Assembly: GCA_003833135.1 (NCBI GenBank)
Contig: QZLH01000150.1
Location: forward strand, 20,685 to 84,684
Direction: 5' to 3'
DNA from: Oehlia diaphana
Lineage: Eukaryota; Glomeromycota; Glomeromycetes; Glomerales; Glomeraceae
DNA: 64,000 nt
Below the pieces are notes generated by a model. It was not told the DNA's origin and made no database searches. It saw nothing but the letters and a program-made list of their open reading frames with translations. The translations under genes were made by a program, and so were the position numbers. The number at the start of each line of letters is the position of its first letter. The first letter of the stretch is position 1. Below are positions 44,657-57,256 of this stretch, one piece after another.

Positions 44657-46060
44657 TCATCAATTTTATTCTACAATTTTACAATATCTTTTATTTAGTC
44701 TTTATCTTGTATATTACAATGTTGTGTAATTTGCTTATTATAAGTGTATCTGAAATAATAAAAACATGAAATTTAACTGCAAATTCATTAACATAACATA
44801 TTTATCATAATTATTATTTTTTATTCCGACTAACATTAAGAGTGAAACGTTTATAATATGAAATAATATGATGCTATCAAAGAAGGAAGGAGAATGCGAG
44901 TCCCAGCATCAAATTATTTCTTTGCTCTCTCACGTTTCAGATAAATTTTTATAGCTATTTAGAAAGCGTGCTGGTAAATCTAGTTAAAAAAATGGTAGAT
45001 AAATAGGATAATTGTAAACATTATAATAAAGGTTATGCGTGTATTTGATTATAAGCCCAGGTATCATTGTTTTTTGTTAAAAAAGTGCAAAATGTCATCA
45101 AGAAAGTGTAGATATATTGCTGATTAACCATAAGTTTGTTAATTTCACCTCAGATCGGTATATTGGTACGTTCACGTCGTTCCGTCATTAAAAATGCTGC
45201 GCAAATTATTAACGTATGAAATGGTGTAAAAAAATGTAATAATTGTCAACACAGCGAAAATAATATTATAATTTGATGCGAATAGAGTAATTTTTATTAT
45301 ACAAAATAAGTCAAGTATAGCGTCCTATGAATAACTTCAAAATAAAAGCGAAAGAATAATTTCTTATCTTTGCATATTTTCTATTCAAATTTTCCAATGA
45401 CTCCTGCAAGCATAATCTCTTCTGATTTTTCATTCCTGATTTCTCTCCTGTTCAATGGAGATTTCTAATTTTAAAAAAACGTATTTTTTTTTAAAAAAAA
45501 AATGGTATAAAATTTTTTGTTGAATCTTAAATTATAAATTCTTATTTAATTATTGATTTATTAAATATGTTCACTTTCTAATAAAAATTATCATGTAGTT
45601 AAAAAAATGAATTATTCGTTATGTCCTTTTGCATAACGGGTTATTTCGAAAAACTTTATTTAACGAACGCAAAAAGTATCGCAGATTAAATTCGATATAT
45701 TAGACTATTTAATAACTAAAAATCTCAACAACTTTTTTTTTAATTTGCAAGTTTTTATTATCAAGTCATAAAAAATTCTTTACAATTTTTTTTTTAATTA
45801 CAAATAGTTTCCCAGTATGATAATATTTTAGAACAATTCAAGGTCTCAAAGATAATCTTCTCCTAATCAAATTCGTATATTTATTTACCTATTATTGTCG
45901 AGATTATTGTATATTTTTTCTTCATATCATACGACATTTATTATTTATTAAGGTCTTGACCTAAAGTATTTATAAATATAAAAAAAGAAAGGGAATTAAA
46001 TATAACGTAATCTTATTAAAAATCAAAAACATTTTTATATACTAATATAATTAAATTTGA
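44657..46060. other. intergenic, nothing identified
   Basis: AT-rich sequence with A/T homopolymers and no supported exon. It ends at the 3' flank of the minus-strand BTB gene. Confidence 0.4.
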
Positions 46061-47945
46061 TTACTTAGAACTGATTAGGAAAACTTCAATTTCCTTAGGA
46101 ACAAACATCTTTATATTTTGGTTTATAACATTCTTATCGTTATAGGCTGAATTGTTAACTTCTATGTCCGGACCATTCATACGAAAAACATTACTGAAAT
46201 TGAACTCATTTCCATAATTAAGTTCTAATTTATCATAATTCATACGACATATTTTCATATTTTTAATATCATCATCATTTGTAAAGGAAAATATAAAGTT
46301 TTCAATCGAATAACGCTGCCCATTATGCATATGTATATGTGATTGATATTCTCCATAAATTTTTGTTAAATCTTGCGCAAGTGATGGTTGATCTGTTACT
46401 GTTTGTCGAGGGGGATCAGACGTTTGCCAAAGAGAAATAGATGAATCACGACTTGATTCATCTAAAGTTGTACTCCAATTGGACCAGCTATCATTATTAT
46501 TAACAGAACCCCAGTTATCATTATTATTAACAGGACTCCAGCCATCATTATTATTAACAGGAACATTATTATTAGCAAGACCCCAGCCATCATTATTATC
46601 AGCAGGACCCCAGCCACCACCATCTGGATGAGAGGGAGGAAAACCCCAACCATCACTAACTGAAGTTGTATCTATTTGTGGGGAACGGCGTTTATTTTTT
46701 GTCCGATTTGGTTGAACATTCCAACTATCCAAACTATCCCAGCTATTATTAACGGGATTACAAGTATGAGATGTTTCTATTAATATTAAACGCGGACCCT
46801 TATGTTCACATTTATTACGCAATATATTTATATCGAGACCATCCCGACTACTGCGATAAAGTAGGTCTAATTTGTATTGCAAATCATTTCTACGACGAAT
46901 CGCTTTTGCATCTTTTCCCTCAATCCAATTAGCTATTATATATGCAAGTTCCGGTTTAATTATTTTTGATTCAATGTTTATCATGCCAATTCGTGGTGGC
47001 AGAGTAAATTTATTTGTACCTTTCATATAAAACTCAAAAACTTCTTCGTAAATGTGATTAGGAATAACGGCCTTAAATGGATAAACTTTATCATAAAAAT
47101 CAACGGAACTAATTTCTGAGAATCGAATAAGTGGAACAAATTGACTTAATGTTTCCTTTAATGCTTTATAATTCTCATCATTCCATTTGATTCTATCGCT
47201 ATTTTCATTTCCCAAACCGGGCGTTTGTTCAATACCCCATTTAATTAAATAATCCCACGCAATGACTTCCTCAATCAGAAAGTTATTTCGTTTAAGTAAT
47301 TCATAGAGAATAATTTTATCGAGAGATAGAAATTCTTTTGAAGTAATGAATGATTGTGGATCTGCTGATACAGATTCAATACAGTGATTTTGTAGTTTCT
47401 TGCAATTAGAAAGTGAGGAAACTCTACGAAAAACGTGAATAAGATTATGTTGCACCCAAGTTGTTCGATTTTCAATTAAAAAATCTTGAGCATATTCAAA
47501 CAATTCTTCAAGATGTAATTCGTCAGATGTAATTAACAATTCAAGAATATTTTTTTCTGGTTGTTCTGATAAATTCACTTCACCTATATAAGCATACCTT
47601 TATTTTATTAATTATAGAAGTAGAAAAAAAATTAAACCATAATGATATCATTTTTATAAAAATTTATTGAGGCTAGTATATTACTTACTTGAGAATAATC
47701 TTGAAAACACTTGGAATAATATTTGATTTTTTAATCTCAATCTTTTTATTGATCAAGTCATTTGATACGTTTGATAATACAGCTTTGAAATATTTTGAAC
47801 GAGCTCTAAGAATATTAGAATGTGCACGAAATTCTACTATATCTTGATTTTCTCCAACTTGAATAAGAACGTCATGATCATCTGCATCATCTAACATTGA
47901 CGAAAAATCTTGTAAAAGATTTGAATAGTTCTCAAAAGTTTCCAT
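46061..47945 (-). CDS. BTB-BACK-TLDc protein with WG-repeat insert
   Basis: Exons 47945-47689 and 47597-46061; 597 aa, about 100 longer than its relatives. BTB: HDVLIQVGENQDIVEFRAHS, LRARSKYFKAVLS; junction K-YAYIGE. BACK: LLKRNNFLIEEVIAWDYLIK, FVPLIRFSEISSVDFYDKVY. TLDc: ESKIIKPELAYIIANW, YKLDLLYRSSRDG, then after GPRLILIE an insert of about 130 residues (about 365-495) before LTKIYGEYQSHI, ENFIFSFTNDDD, EIEVFLIS. The insert is rich in Trp, Gly, Asn and Asp with a 9-residue VNNNDGWxP-type repeat and ten Trp residues, several as WG or GW. It sits where paralogues carry a short variable loop, so the TLDc fold may be kept with an exposed disordered loop. First of three tandem minus-strand genes. 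Confidence 0.9.
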
Positions 47946-48682
47946 CTTTTTTTTTAAAAACAGATATAACATTAACAGATAGGAATATATATAAAATGAT
48001 GTTCTGAAATCAGATGATTTTCATATCGGAATTAGTCTTTTTAAGAGTAACAAACGCATTTGTAGATCATCTGATTTGTGAAAAACAAAAGCAACAAAAG
48101 CAACAATTGCAATTTTGCAATTGTAAATTTTCAGCTCGTGACCATGGCTTTTAGATCGGATTTTACATACAATCGGCATTTCAAAGTAGTCTCTAACTTT
48201 CAATAAAGAGAATTCTAGAAGCTTAGCGTTCCACTTAATTGTTTATTTAACATTTTGACGTATCCCATTTTTCAAAAAATATAAAATTTAATAAACATAT
48301 ACATTTAAATCCCCCTAAATTTAAATTACGATTTTCTGAAATTTTCTGAAATTTCCCAAATTTTCAAATTTTTCCAAAAATTTCAAAATTTTATTGTTTA
48401 TTTCCAAACAATAACGACTTTCACGTCATCCATCGAAAAATTAAATATCAGAGTTATTTCTGTTTAATTATTTAATGCATCGTGAATTTTTCCTAATGTT
48501 TCTAATACAAAGATCCAATTTTATTGAATAGAAAACTATATTTTATTATGTACAGTAATCATGTAACAAAAAAAAAACAATAAATATTAACTTTAATTAT
48601 ACAATAAAAATCTTGTTATTAATAATATTAATAATCTTAATAATCAATAATTCATTATATACTATATATATATTATTCGGAG
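47946..48682. other. intergenic between tandem BTB genes
   Basis: Upstream flank of one gene and 3' flank of the next. The segment 48230-48400 (GCGTTCCACTTAATTG, ACATTTAAATCCCCC, TTTCTGAAATTT) is reminiscent of MITE family 1 but too decayed to define ends. No exon. Confidence 0.4.
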
Positions 48683-50314
48683 TCAATTAGAAATTATTTC
48701 AAAAACTTCAATCTCCTCAGGAACAGGCATAAGCATACGCTTCAATACATTATCATCATTATAATACGAATTGTCAATATATAAGTACTGCCGATCTATT
48801 TCAAAAGCAAAACCGAAACATAACTTCTTATAATTACTGGTATTATAAGTTATATCATGATAATTCATGCGACATATTTTCATGTCTTTAGTATCATTGT
48901 CATTTGCAAAAGAAAATATAAAGTTTTCAGTTGTAGCTTTCCAAACGCTATCCACTTTACCGGAATAATATTCTCCATATATTTTTGTCGAAATTTGCGA
49001 AAGTGTTTTTTGAGAACCAGGATTATCCCAATTTGTTGACTGAGCATTTCTAGAGGTAAGAGACATTCTTCGTTGAGAAGATTGAGAAGTAATATTCCGA
49101 TTTAAATGTCTATCAAATTCATTCGATTTCGGTTTGATCAAGATAAAACACGGGCCATGATTTTTACATTTAAAACGAAATGAATTAATATGAAGACTAT
49201 CATTACTACTGCGATAAAGAAGGTTGAATTTATATTGTGAATTCCTACTACGAATAGCTGTTGCATCTTTTTTTTCAATCCAATTAGCTATTATATATGC
49301 AAGTTTTGGTTTAATTATTTTTGATTTAATGTCTATCATTCCAACTCGTGGTGGTAAAATAATTGTATCCGTTGGTAAAATGCGCATATGAAATTTCATA
49401 ATTTCTTCGTAAATATTACGAGGAATAATGGCTTCAAATGGACGAATTTTATCAAGAAAATCATCAGCACTAATTTCTGTGAATCGAATAAGAGGAATAA
49501 ACCGACTTAAGGTTCTCTTTAGTGCTTCATAATTTTCATTATTCCACTCTGATCTATCTCTGTTCCTACTTTCCAAACAGGGAGTTTGTTCAATGCCCCA
49601 TTTAATTAAATAATCCCAAACAATAGCTTCCTCAATTAGAAAGTCATCCCTTTTAAGTAACTCATAAAGTACATCCTCATCAAGTGATAAACTTTCTTTT
49701 GAAAAGTTTAATGATTGTAATTCAGCTGAGGCAGATTTAACACAATGATCCTGCAGTTTCTTGCAATTGATAAGTGTAAAAACCGTATGAAGAACGAGAA
49801 AAAGTTCTTCTCGAACTAAAGTTGGTCGAATATTAATTAAACAATCTTGAGCATTATCAAGTAATTCATCAAGGAGTAATTCATCACATGCAACTATCAA
49901 TTGAAGAATATAATCAACTGATTTTTCCCTTAAATTAAATTCACCTGTATAAATATACCTTTTATTTATTATTATAAAATGAGAAAAAAAAAACTATTAT
50001 TTAATCTTAATAAATATATGCAATAATTATATTATAAGACATATTGTTGTTACTTACTCGAGAATTGTTTCGAAAGCGGTAGGGTTAATATTCGGTTTTT
50101 TAAACTCAATGATATCATTTTTTTTAATAATCCAACCGTCTGAAAATGCGATTTTGAAATACTCTGAACGAGCTCTAAGGATATTTGAATGCGCACGAAG
50201 TTCTTTTCTGTTTTGATTTTCTCCAACTTGAATAATGACATCATGATCCTTTGCATCAGTTAACATGTTTGAAAGGTCTCTATAGAAATTTGGATATAAT
50301 TCTATAGATTTCAT
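48683..50314 (-). CDS. BTB-BACK-TLDc protein
   Basis: Exons 50314-50058 and 49958-48683; 510 aa. Start MKSIELYPNFYRDLSNML fits the family; an upstream in-frame Met at 50467 would add unrelated sequence. BTB: HDVIIQVGENQNRKELRAHS, LRARSEYFKIAFS; junction E-YIYTGE. BACK: LLKRDDFLIEEAIVWDYLIK, FIPLIRFTEISADDFLDKIR, PFEAIIPRNIYEEIMKFHM. TLDc: SKIIKPKLAYIIANWIEKKD, YKFNLLYRSSNDS, GPCFILIKP, a polar insert of about 50 residues rich in Ser, Arg and Asn, then KIYGEYYSGK, ENFIFSFANDND, EEIEVFEI. Intron of 99 bases. Middle gene of a three-gene head-to-tail array, closest to its neighbours on both sides. Confidence 0.92.
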
Positions 50315-50825
50315 TTTGTTTTCAAACACGTATATACAGTATACAACGTTAGTGGATGAAATATAGTAAAAAATTGGGTGGAAAAAAATTAAATTAGATC
50401 TTTCCGGTGTCCAAGGATTTTTATGTGCAATAAATATTATATTTCTAAAAAAAGAAAACAAATGCAAGTTTATTTATTTGTACGTTTTTTGAATTATTAT
50501 TTTTTTTTTTTACTGCGATTCCTAAAGGAGTTACAATTTTCCCTTATAGTGTAAATGACAATAACTTTTGCTAATTAAGATCGTCAAAAGAATACGCAGT
50601 TTAAGTTTCACATTTACGTGATGCTAAATTTTGTGGCACAGTAGAATCGGTAAGCATTGAAGTGAATAGGATAAAGCATTCACTGTTCATTATTTTATTA
50701 TAAAATCACATCAAATAAAAAATCATAAAATTATAACGTTCGGTAATATACAATTATCATTTGTGTAATAACATAATAAATATAATAATAATAACTGATA
50801 ATTTATTTATTTAAAAATAAACGAA
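50315..50825. other. intergenic between tandem BTB genes
   Basis: AT-rich. GATGCTAAATTTTGTGGCAC near 50620 is the only less AT-rich patch. No exon. Confidence 0.4.
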
Positions 50826-52367
50826 TTACTTATTTTTGTATACAATAAAGATTTCAACTTCCTTTGGAACAAAATTTTCATTCTTCCATACAACGTTACC
50901 ATTACAATAGTCCGACATTTTAACATGAACATTTTGACCACTTGAATCATTAAAGGAATTAAAGGAAATAGAATCGTTTATATTCCGACTTATTTTCGTG
51001 TTTTTAACATTATCATTTTCAAAAGAAAATATAAATCTTTCATTATGAGGTATAAACGAATAGTATTCCCCATAAATTTTTTTAAAATCTTGCGAGATTT
51101 TTTCTTGAGAAACAACATTTCGACTTTTTTGTTGAAAAGTATTATTAGTATTTTGTCTTTGGTTGACCAATATTAAATGTGGATCTCGATTATCTTTACA
51201 CCGATCACGAACTCTATTAATTGCCATAATGTTAGTACCGTGCCACCCACTGAAGTATAAACGTTTGAAATTGTATTTTAAATCACTTTTGTTACGAATA
51301 GCTTTTTCATCTTTTCTGTCGATCCAATTGGCTATTATAAAAGCATGTTTTGGTTTAATAATTTTTGATTCGATATCTATCATTCCAACTCGTGGCGGCA
51401 AAGTAGTTATACCTTCTGATAAAGTGCCCTTCATATAATATTTTAAAACTTCTTCGTAAATATTACGAGGAATAATGGCTTCAAATGGGCGAATTTTATC
51501 AAAAAAATCATCAGAACTAATTTCTGAGAATCGAATAAGAGGGATAAATTTTTCTAACTTTTCTTTTAACGCTTCACAATTTTCATTATTCCATTTGGTT
51601 TTATCCCCATTTTCACTTCCCAAACCGGTAGTTTGTTCAATAACCCATTTAATTAAATAATCCCAGATAACAATTTCTTCTACCTGCAAGTCATCTCGTT
51701 TTAGCAATTCAAAGAGAATATCCTCATCAAGTGATAGAAAATCTTTTGAAGTAATGAATATTTGCGGATCTTCTACGATAAATTTAATGCAATAATCTCG
51801 CAGTTTCTTACATTCAGGAATTTTGGAGACCGTATGAAGAACGAAGACGAGATTTTGTTGAATCCAACGTAATTGATAATTAATCATACAATTTTCAAGA
51901 TATATGAGAATATCATTGAAAAGCAACTCTTTAAATGCAACAATCAATCCAAGAATATCTTCACCAGATTCATCTGTTAGGCGGATTTTACCCGTATAAA
52001 TGTACCTTTATTCATTAGTTAAAGAAGAAAAAAGTTAAGTTATAATAACAAAATTATAATAAAGGAAGATACGAAAATCTTATTATTATATTACTTACTT
52101 GAGAATTATATCGAAAATATCAGGGCTAATATTTGGTTTTTTAAACTCAATCAAATTATTCTTTTTTGCAATCCAATTTTCTGATAACGCAGTTTTGAAA
52201 TATTTTGAACGAGCTCTAAGGATATTTGAATGTGCACGAAATTCTTTTATATTTTGGTTTTTTCCAACTTGAATAGTAACATCATAATCATCTGCATTGT
52301 TTAACATTAATAAAATGTCTCGTAGAAGTCCTTCATAAAATTTTTTCACAGCAATTTTTCCACTCAT
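50826..52367 (-). CDS. BTB-BACK-TLDc protein
   Basis: Exons 52367-52099 and 52005-50826; 482 aa. BTB: YDVTIQVGKNQNIKEFRAHS, LRARSKYFKTALS; junction K-YIYTGK. BACK: LLKRDDLQVEEIVIWDYLIK, FIPLIRFSEISSDDFFDKIR, PFEAIIPRNIYEEVLKYYMK. TLDc: ESKIIKPKHAFIIANWIDRK, YNFKRLYFSGWHG, RDPHLILVNQ, a short polar insert, KIYGEYYSFI, RFIFSFENDN, KEVEIFIV. The TLDc core is more divergent than in the two neighbours (YFSGWHG instead of YRSSxDG, and a missing FNFG block), so its activity may differ. Divergent from the + strand gene at 53533 across about 1.2 kb. Confidence 0.9.
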
Positions 52368-52499
52368 TTTTTTCTTTAAAAAAAAAATTTTACATGTATT
52401 ACGTTAATGAAAAGTTGAATATTTATAGGAGATTTAGGAGATTTAATTTAATCAACAAAAGCAGTAGATCATGAAAATGATACTACAAAAAAAGCTCGG
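52368..52499 (-). promoter_or_regulatory. A/T-rich leader of BTB gene
   Basis: On the minus strand the sequence just before the ATG reads as a T run then an A run (AAAAAAA at 52379-52389 on +). The pattern resembles leaders of the other BTB genes. Nothing more specific is seen. Confidence 0.25.
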
Positions 52500-52640
52500 G
52501 CACGTGACCGTGAAAATATTCGTCACATTGTCACACCTCCGGCCGAGTTTCACTGTTTATATATACTGTATCTGGGTGACTTAGTTTTTTTCGAGTAAGT
52601 AAAAATTTATTCGTCACGCCCTTATTCGTCACTGTATATT
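52500..52640. repeat. CACCGGTCACGTG-type dispersed repeat, copy 3
   Basis: CACGTGACCGTG, TTCGTCACATTGTCACACC, GTTTCACTGTTTATATATAC, TTTATTCGTCACGCCC and TTATTCGTCACTG relate to the copies at 12180, 20437 and 55765. It starts about 130 bases upstream of a BTB gene start codon. Confidence 0.5.
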
Positions 52641-53532
52641 ACACGTGTTAGTGCATAACGCCGTAATGCGGGCCAAACCCGAGCTTTTTTTGATGGCGTA
52701 GCTGGGGGAGTTTTGTCATCTATTTGAGTCATGTGATCTTAATGCCTGAGCAGAGACGTTACACTTTAGCCTAGATTCAAATGACATAGTACACATAAGT
52801 TAAAATCATAATGATGAAAACTATAGCTATCTTTGCGGAGTCAAATTATTCATCAACATATGCAACAATTCGAACGGCCATAATTATGATTATGATACAC
52901 ACAACAATATTACAAAGCGGATTTGGAGATTTGTATTCATATTGTGCCTATTGTGATGTTAATTTTAAGGTTGTTATGAGTAATATGAGTAAATTAAAGT
53001 TTTTGTCCCATTTATTTTTATGATACGTATTGACGTTATAAAATTTGACTTTCAGCCACTACATTCTGACCATAAAAGTATATTTATTAATAAGTAACCT
53101 ACAATTCATCATACTTTCCGACATAAATTAACTGGGCCACATGGTGAATATAATGTTACGTGTTGTCGATTAAAAATTACCAACGCTATAAAAGTGATTA
53201 TCATTATAAAAAAATTAATTAATTATTTAATTCAAAGAACAAAAGCAAATGCCATAAAAAAGTTACAAAAAGAAGTAAATAAATAAATAGTAAATCATTC
53301 TGATTTTTTATTATGATCATCAAAATAAAATGAATGACTTAGGTAACACGACCTTTCAAAAGGAATTGTAAATCCGGTGTAATTGTTGTAATTGTTTTTA
53401 TTCCTAATTTCTAATTATTTTAAGATTTTAAATATTTATAAAAATTCAAGTCGATGTCAAAAAAAAAAAAAAAAAATTTCTTTTTTTACTTCCATCATAA
53501 TTATCATTAATATACTGTATATATATATAAAG
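52641..53532. other. intergenic, divergent gene spacer
   Basis: An open frame of 70 codons at 52811-53023 includes YCAYCDVNFKVVMSNMSKLK, faintly like a zinc-finger fragment, but it lacks support. An A run precedes the next gene (53458-53476). Confidence 0.35.
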
Positions 53533-53816
53533 ATGTCTATAAAACTTCATAAAGTTCTTTTAAGAGACTTTTCATCAATGTTAAAATATTCAAATGATTA
53601 TGATACTATTATTCAAGTCGGAGAAAATCAAAATATGAAAGAATTTTTTGTACACTCAATTATTCTTAAAGCTCGTTCAACCTATTTTAGAAGAGCATTA
53701 TCAGATGAATGGATCATCAAAAAGAATAATATGTTCGAATTTAAGAAACCAAATATTGATCCTGCTGTATTCGAAATGATTCTCAAGTAAGAGATATAAT
53801 TTTAAATTATTTCACA

Positions 53817-53851
<35 letters not shown>

Positions 53852-55124
53852 TTAACATACTTTTTCCTTCATACAAAGTTATATTTATAGTGGTGATTTA
53901 AAATTAATCAAATCAGGCGGATTTATTTTTAAGCTGTTAATTGCATCTGACGAATTGCTTTTTGAAGAATTATTTTATCCACTACAATATTTTTTAATTA
54001 ATGAACGATCGTTTTGGATTCGAGATGAACTTATTTTCGTTCTCAATACGGTTTTCGTACTCCCTAATTGTAATGTGGTACAGGATTTTTGTATGGAGAT
54101 CTTAAGGAACCAAGAATATTTCATGAACTCAAAAAATTTTCCATTACTCAAAAAGGATACTTTATTTGAATTACTTAAACGAGATGATTTTTTAGGAGAT
54201 GAAGCTATTGTTTGGGATTGTTTAATTAAATGGAGTATTGAACAAACTCCCAGTTTGAAAAACAAAAATAGGAATAGATGGAATAAAGATGATTTTAAAG
54301 CATTAAAAGAAATATTTAGTCAATTTATTCCTTTTATTCGATTCTTAGAAATTAGTTCTGCAGACTTTTTTGATAAAATTCGACCATTTAAGGCTATTAT
54401 TCCTAACAATATTTATAAGAAATGTATAAAGTTTTATATGAAAGGTAGTTTGCCAGAAAATATAAATATTTTACCACCACGAATTGGAAAGTTAAATATT
54501 AAATCAAAAATTATTAAGCCGGAACATGCTTATGTAATAGCTAATTGGATTGAAAGAAAAAATGCAAAAGATGTTCGAAACGAAAATAATTTGCAATACA
54601 GATTTAACTTAATTTATTCTAGTAGTAGGGACGGTTTCAATGTTTGTACATTTCGTCGTAAATGTATGAACAAAGGTCCTTGCTTATTATTGATCAAACC
54701 GGATCCGGATGCACCTGATTCTGTACGACCAATTGCAAGTTTACAGCAAAATTTGGCAAAAATTTATGGAGAATATTATTCAGGTATATTTACACAAGAC
54801 ATATGGGAATGTAAATCTAAAAATTTTATATTTTCTTTTGCAAATGATAATGATATTAAAAATTCGAAAATTACTCGCATGAACTGTAAATCTGATACTG
54901 TAATAAATAGATGTGGAAAAGGTTTAGATCCTAGTATTACTTTTCACATGAAAAATCGAAATATTTATGTTAATAATTTTTTCTATAATGATGATAATGT
55001 TATAAATGCAGATATAAAGCAATTTGTTTCAATGGAAATTGAGGTTTTTTTAGTTTCAGATGGCCAATATAAAACGACCAGAGAATTTAGAAGATCAAGA
55101 AATATTACTCCGTGGGAGATGTAA
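53533..55124 (+). CDS. BTB-BACK-TLDc protein
   Basis: Exons 53533-53786 and 53879-55124; 499 aa. Start MSIKLHKVLLRDFSSML is shared with the gene at 57257; the upstream in-frame Met at 53392 would add a hydrophobic leader unlike any relative. BTB: YDTIIQVGENQNMKEFFVHS, LKARSTYFRRALS. The acceptor is AAAG-T, giving N-YIYSGD. BACK: LLKRDDFLGDEAIVWDCLIK, FIPFIRFLEISSADFFDKIR. TLDc: IIKPEHAYVIANWIERKN, YRFNLIYSSSRDG, GPCLLLIKPD, KIYGEYYSGIF, KNFIFSFANDND, MEIEVFLV. A charged tail of about 24 residues (TTREFRRSRNITPWEM at the end) extends beyond the TLDc domain. A 31-base A run lies in the intron. Confidence 0.9.
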
Positions 55125-55394
55125 CTAAATTTTATTTATTTGATTACTACAAGTATAAAAATAATAGTATTTTTGGATTTCGATAGTTTATAATTTTTTT
55201 TTTTTTTTTTATGATAGTAATTTATTAAAATTTTATTATTATAAATATTTTTGTTTCTTATTTATTATATCCATTAAAAAAGAATATATATTTATTATTA
55301 AATAAATTTATCCGATTTTTTTATAATTACTCCACCGGTATAAAGTATAAAAAAGTATAAAATCCATTGGTGTATACGTGAATATTTCAGTTAT
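55125..55394. other. intergenic
   Basis: AT-rich 3' flank with T run; no feature. Confidence 0.4.
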
Positions 55395-55745
55395 TCATTG
55401 ATACCCATGAAATAATACCATATACTTCATCAGATGATTTACTTAGTCCTAAATCACCTGTTGTCGTACCAGAGTCGTACCAATATAACAAAAATATTTT
55501 TACTATGATAATCTTTATGAATTATTTCTGAATCATGTATATATCTAAGTCCAAGTGCAGTTCCATATAATTTACCTAATTTCTCTTTCCAAGTAATATT
55601 AAAAAAATTATTTAGTAATATAATGTGTAAGATCTCCTAACTCGTAATATTTTGTGATTATCATAAAATTTTGTGTAATGGAATGTTGATTGATTCCATA
55701 ATACTCATTGACATTAGGAGATGTATATTTTAAATTAATATTATA
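55395..55745 (-). pseudogene. kinase relic with HKDYHSKN loop
   Basis: Minus strand reads NVNEYYGINQHSITQNFMII, KYYELGDLTHYI, a stop, FFNITWKEKLGKLYGTALGL, RYIHDSEIIHKDYHSKNIF, a frame change, then LGLSKSSDEVYGIISW. This is the stretch from the middle of a kinase N-lobe to just before APE. The catalytic loop has HKD instead of HRD. The sequence differs clearly from the kinases at 1257, 7468 and 30282, so it comes from a different subfamily. Glycine loop and C-lobe are missing. Confidence 0.75.
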
Positions 55746-55764
55746 AAATATTTTGATCATAACC

Positions 55765-55870
55765 GGCATCACGCTTCACTGTTTATATTTATCTGAGGGA
55801 CGCCTCCCAAAATTACTTTTTCGCATCCCTTAAATGTCACCGGTCACGTGAGATAGAATTTTAGATGATG
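55765..55870. repeat. CACCGGTCACGTG dispersed repeat, copy 4
   Basis: GGCATCACGCTTCACTG, TTTATATTTATCTGAGGGAC, TTTTTCGCATCCC, TTAAATGTCACCGGTCACGT and GATAGAATTTTA: the cleanest copy, nearly matching 20437-20545 throughout. Confidence 0.65.
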
Positions 55871-57256
55871 CAATCGATATAATTATGTGTTATTTGTACG
55901 TAATAAAAAAATTTAAATCATACTATTAACATACTAACTTACAAAATTCCCTCAAGGTTAGTATTAGGGGTTAGGTTAGGGTTAGAGGTGCAAACTTTAC
56001 CGATGTAACTGCGGTTAGAGATTAGGTTTATTTATCACAAGTCACAACGTATCACACTCCACTGTCTTCATTTTGTTAATTAGGGGGCTTAGAAATTAAA
56101 AATCCTATCTGTCACCTTTATTCGTCACGGGAAGAATTTCCCTCCGGCTAAAAATTAATAAAAAGCTTAAGATGGAGGTCTGGGCCTTGGATCTTCAAAA
56201 AAAAATTTTCTTCAGTCGAATAAACATGCCACAAATTATAATTTATAAGTAATTCTATCGAAAATTATTTCTTTGAAAGCCAATATGACTAGGACCACAT
56301 TTAAGATACTTGAAGCGGTTAACAATACCATGTTACATTGTTACAAATTGCGCACAAAATATTTGAACAAAATCAGCCAAATTATCATATTACAAATTAA
56401 CAGTTAAGCTCAAGATAGTTAGTTACTATGCAAAAATGCAAAATGTGTAGTAAAGATCTTGTTACCAAGTACGTTTGGTAATTATGGTATCATTATATGA
56501 ATTTTGGGATAAATGTTACTAATAATTTAATGATCTAATATTGCTCTATAATTCACGTGTTTATTTCGTTAAAATTATATCATTAGAAAAATTAATGAAG
56601 TCAAACTATCAGTAATTTTATTGATTTTAATATCGATGCTAATATGCTATGTATATCAATAATCATATTATTTTCGTTTTGTTGTGACGCAAAAAATGAT
56701 TTTAGATCAATTATTGGAATTTTATTATGAATTGCAAAATAGTGAAAAGTTTATGTTCAAATTGAATATGATTAAAGCTAAAATTGTTTACGTATTAAAT
56801 TTATAAAATTTCGATTTTTCTATAAAGATCAACCACATATAAAGTTTATTAACTTATATTGTTAGTTTTTTTATTTTATTTTTCATGCTAATTTTTCAGT
56901 ATCACACTACTTTTGGAAAGGAAAATTTTTTTTAGCGATCAGTCCAATTATTGAAAATAGATCACATGTCTGAATAAAAGCTAGATTTATCGGCTATTCC
57001 TTAATCCAAAGTTCCACAGTTTATTAGTGATGTATGTTTGCCTTGAATATAATAATTTAGATAATTAACGCGTCGTGTGCGTCGTGTCACTGGTCGATTA
57101 CGCGGTAGACGTTGTGTAACCTTTATCTCTATATATTCTGATCGCAATAATATTTATTTTTTTTTTTTTTTTTACTCTATTTTCTCTATTTTTTTCATTA
57201 CACAACTTTTATCGATATCCTTAAATACGTATACTCTACATAATAATTTTAAAAAG
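55871..57256. other. intergenic; short telomere-like text
   Basis: 55963-55987 reads TTAGGGGTTAGGTTAGGGTT, resembling TTAGGG telomere repeats but only three units long. The rest is AT-rich without exons; just before the next gene is GCGTCGTGTGCGTCGTGTCA near 57069 and a T run. Confidence 0.4.

Noticed and set aside
52811..53023. Zinc-finger-like small protein
   Set aside because: Only one CxxC pair, no His ligands in register and no supporting context.
55955..55990. Telomere or subtelomere signal
   Set aside because: Only about three imperfect TTAGGG units inside gene-containing DNA.
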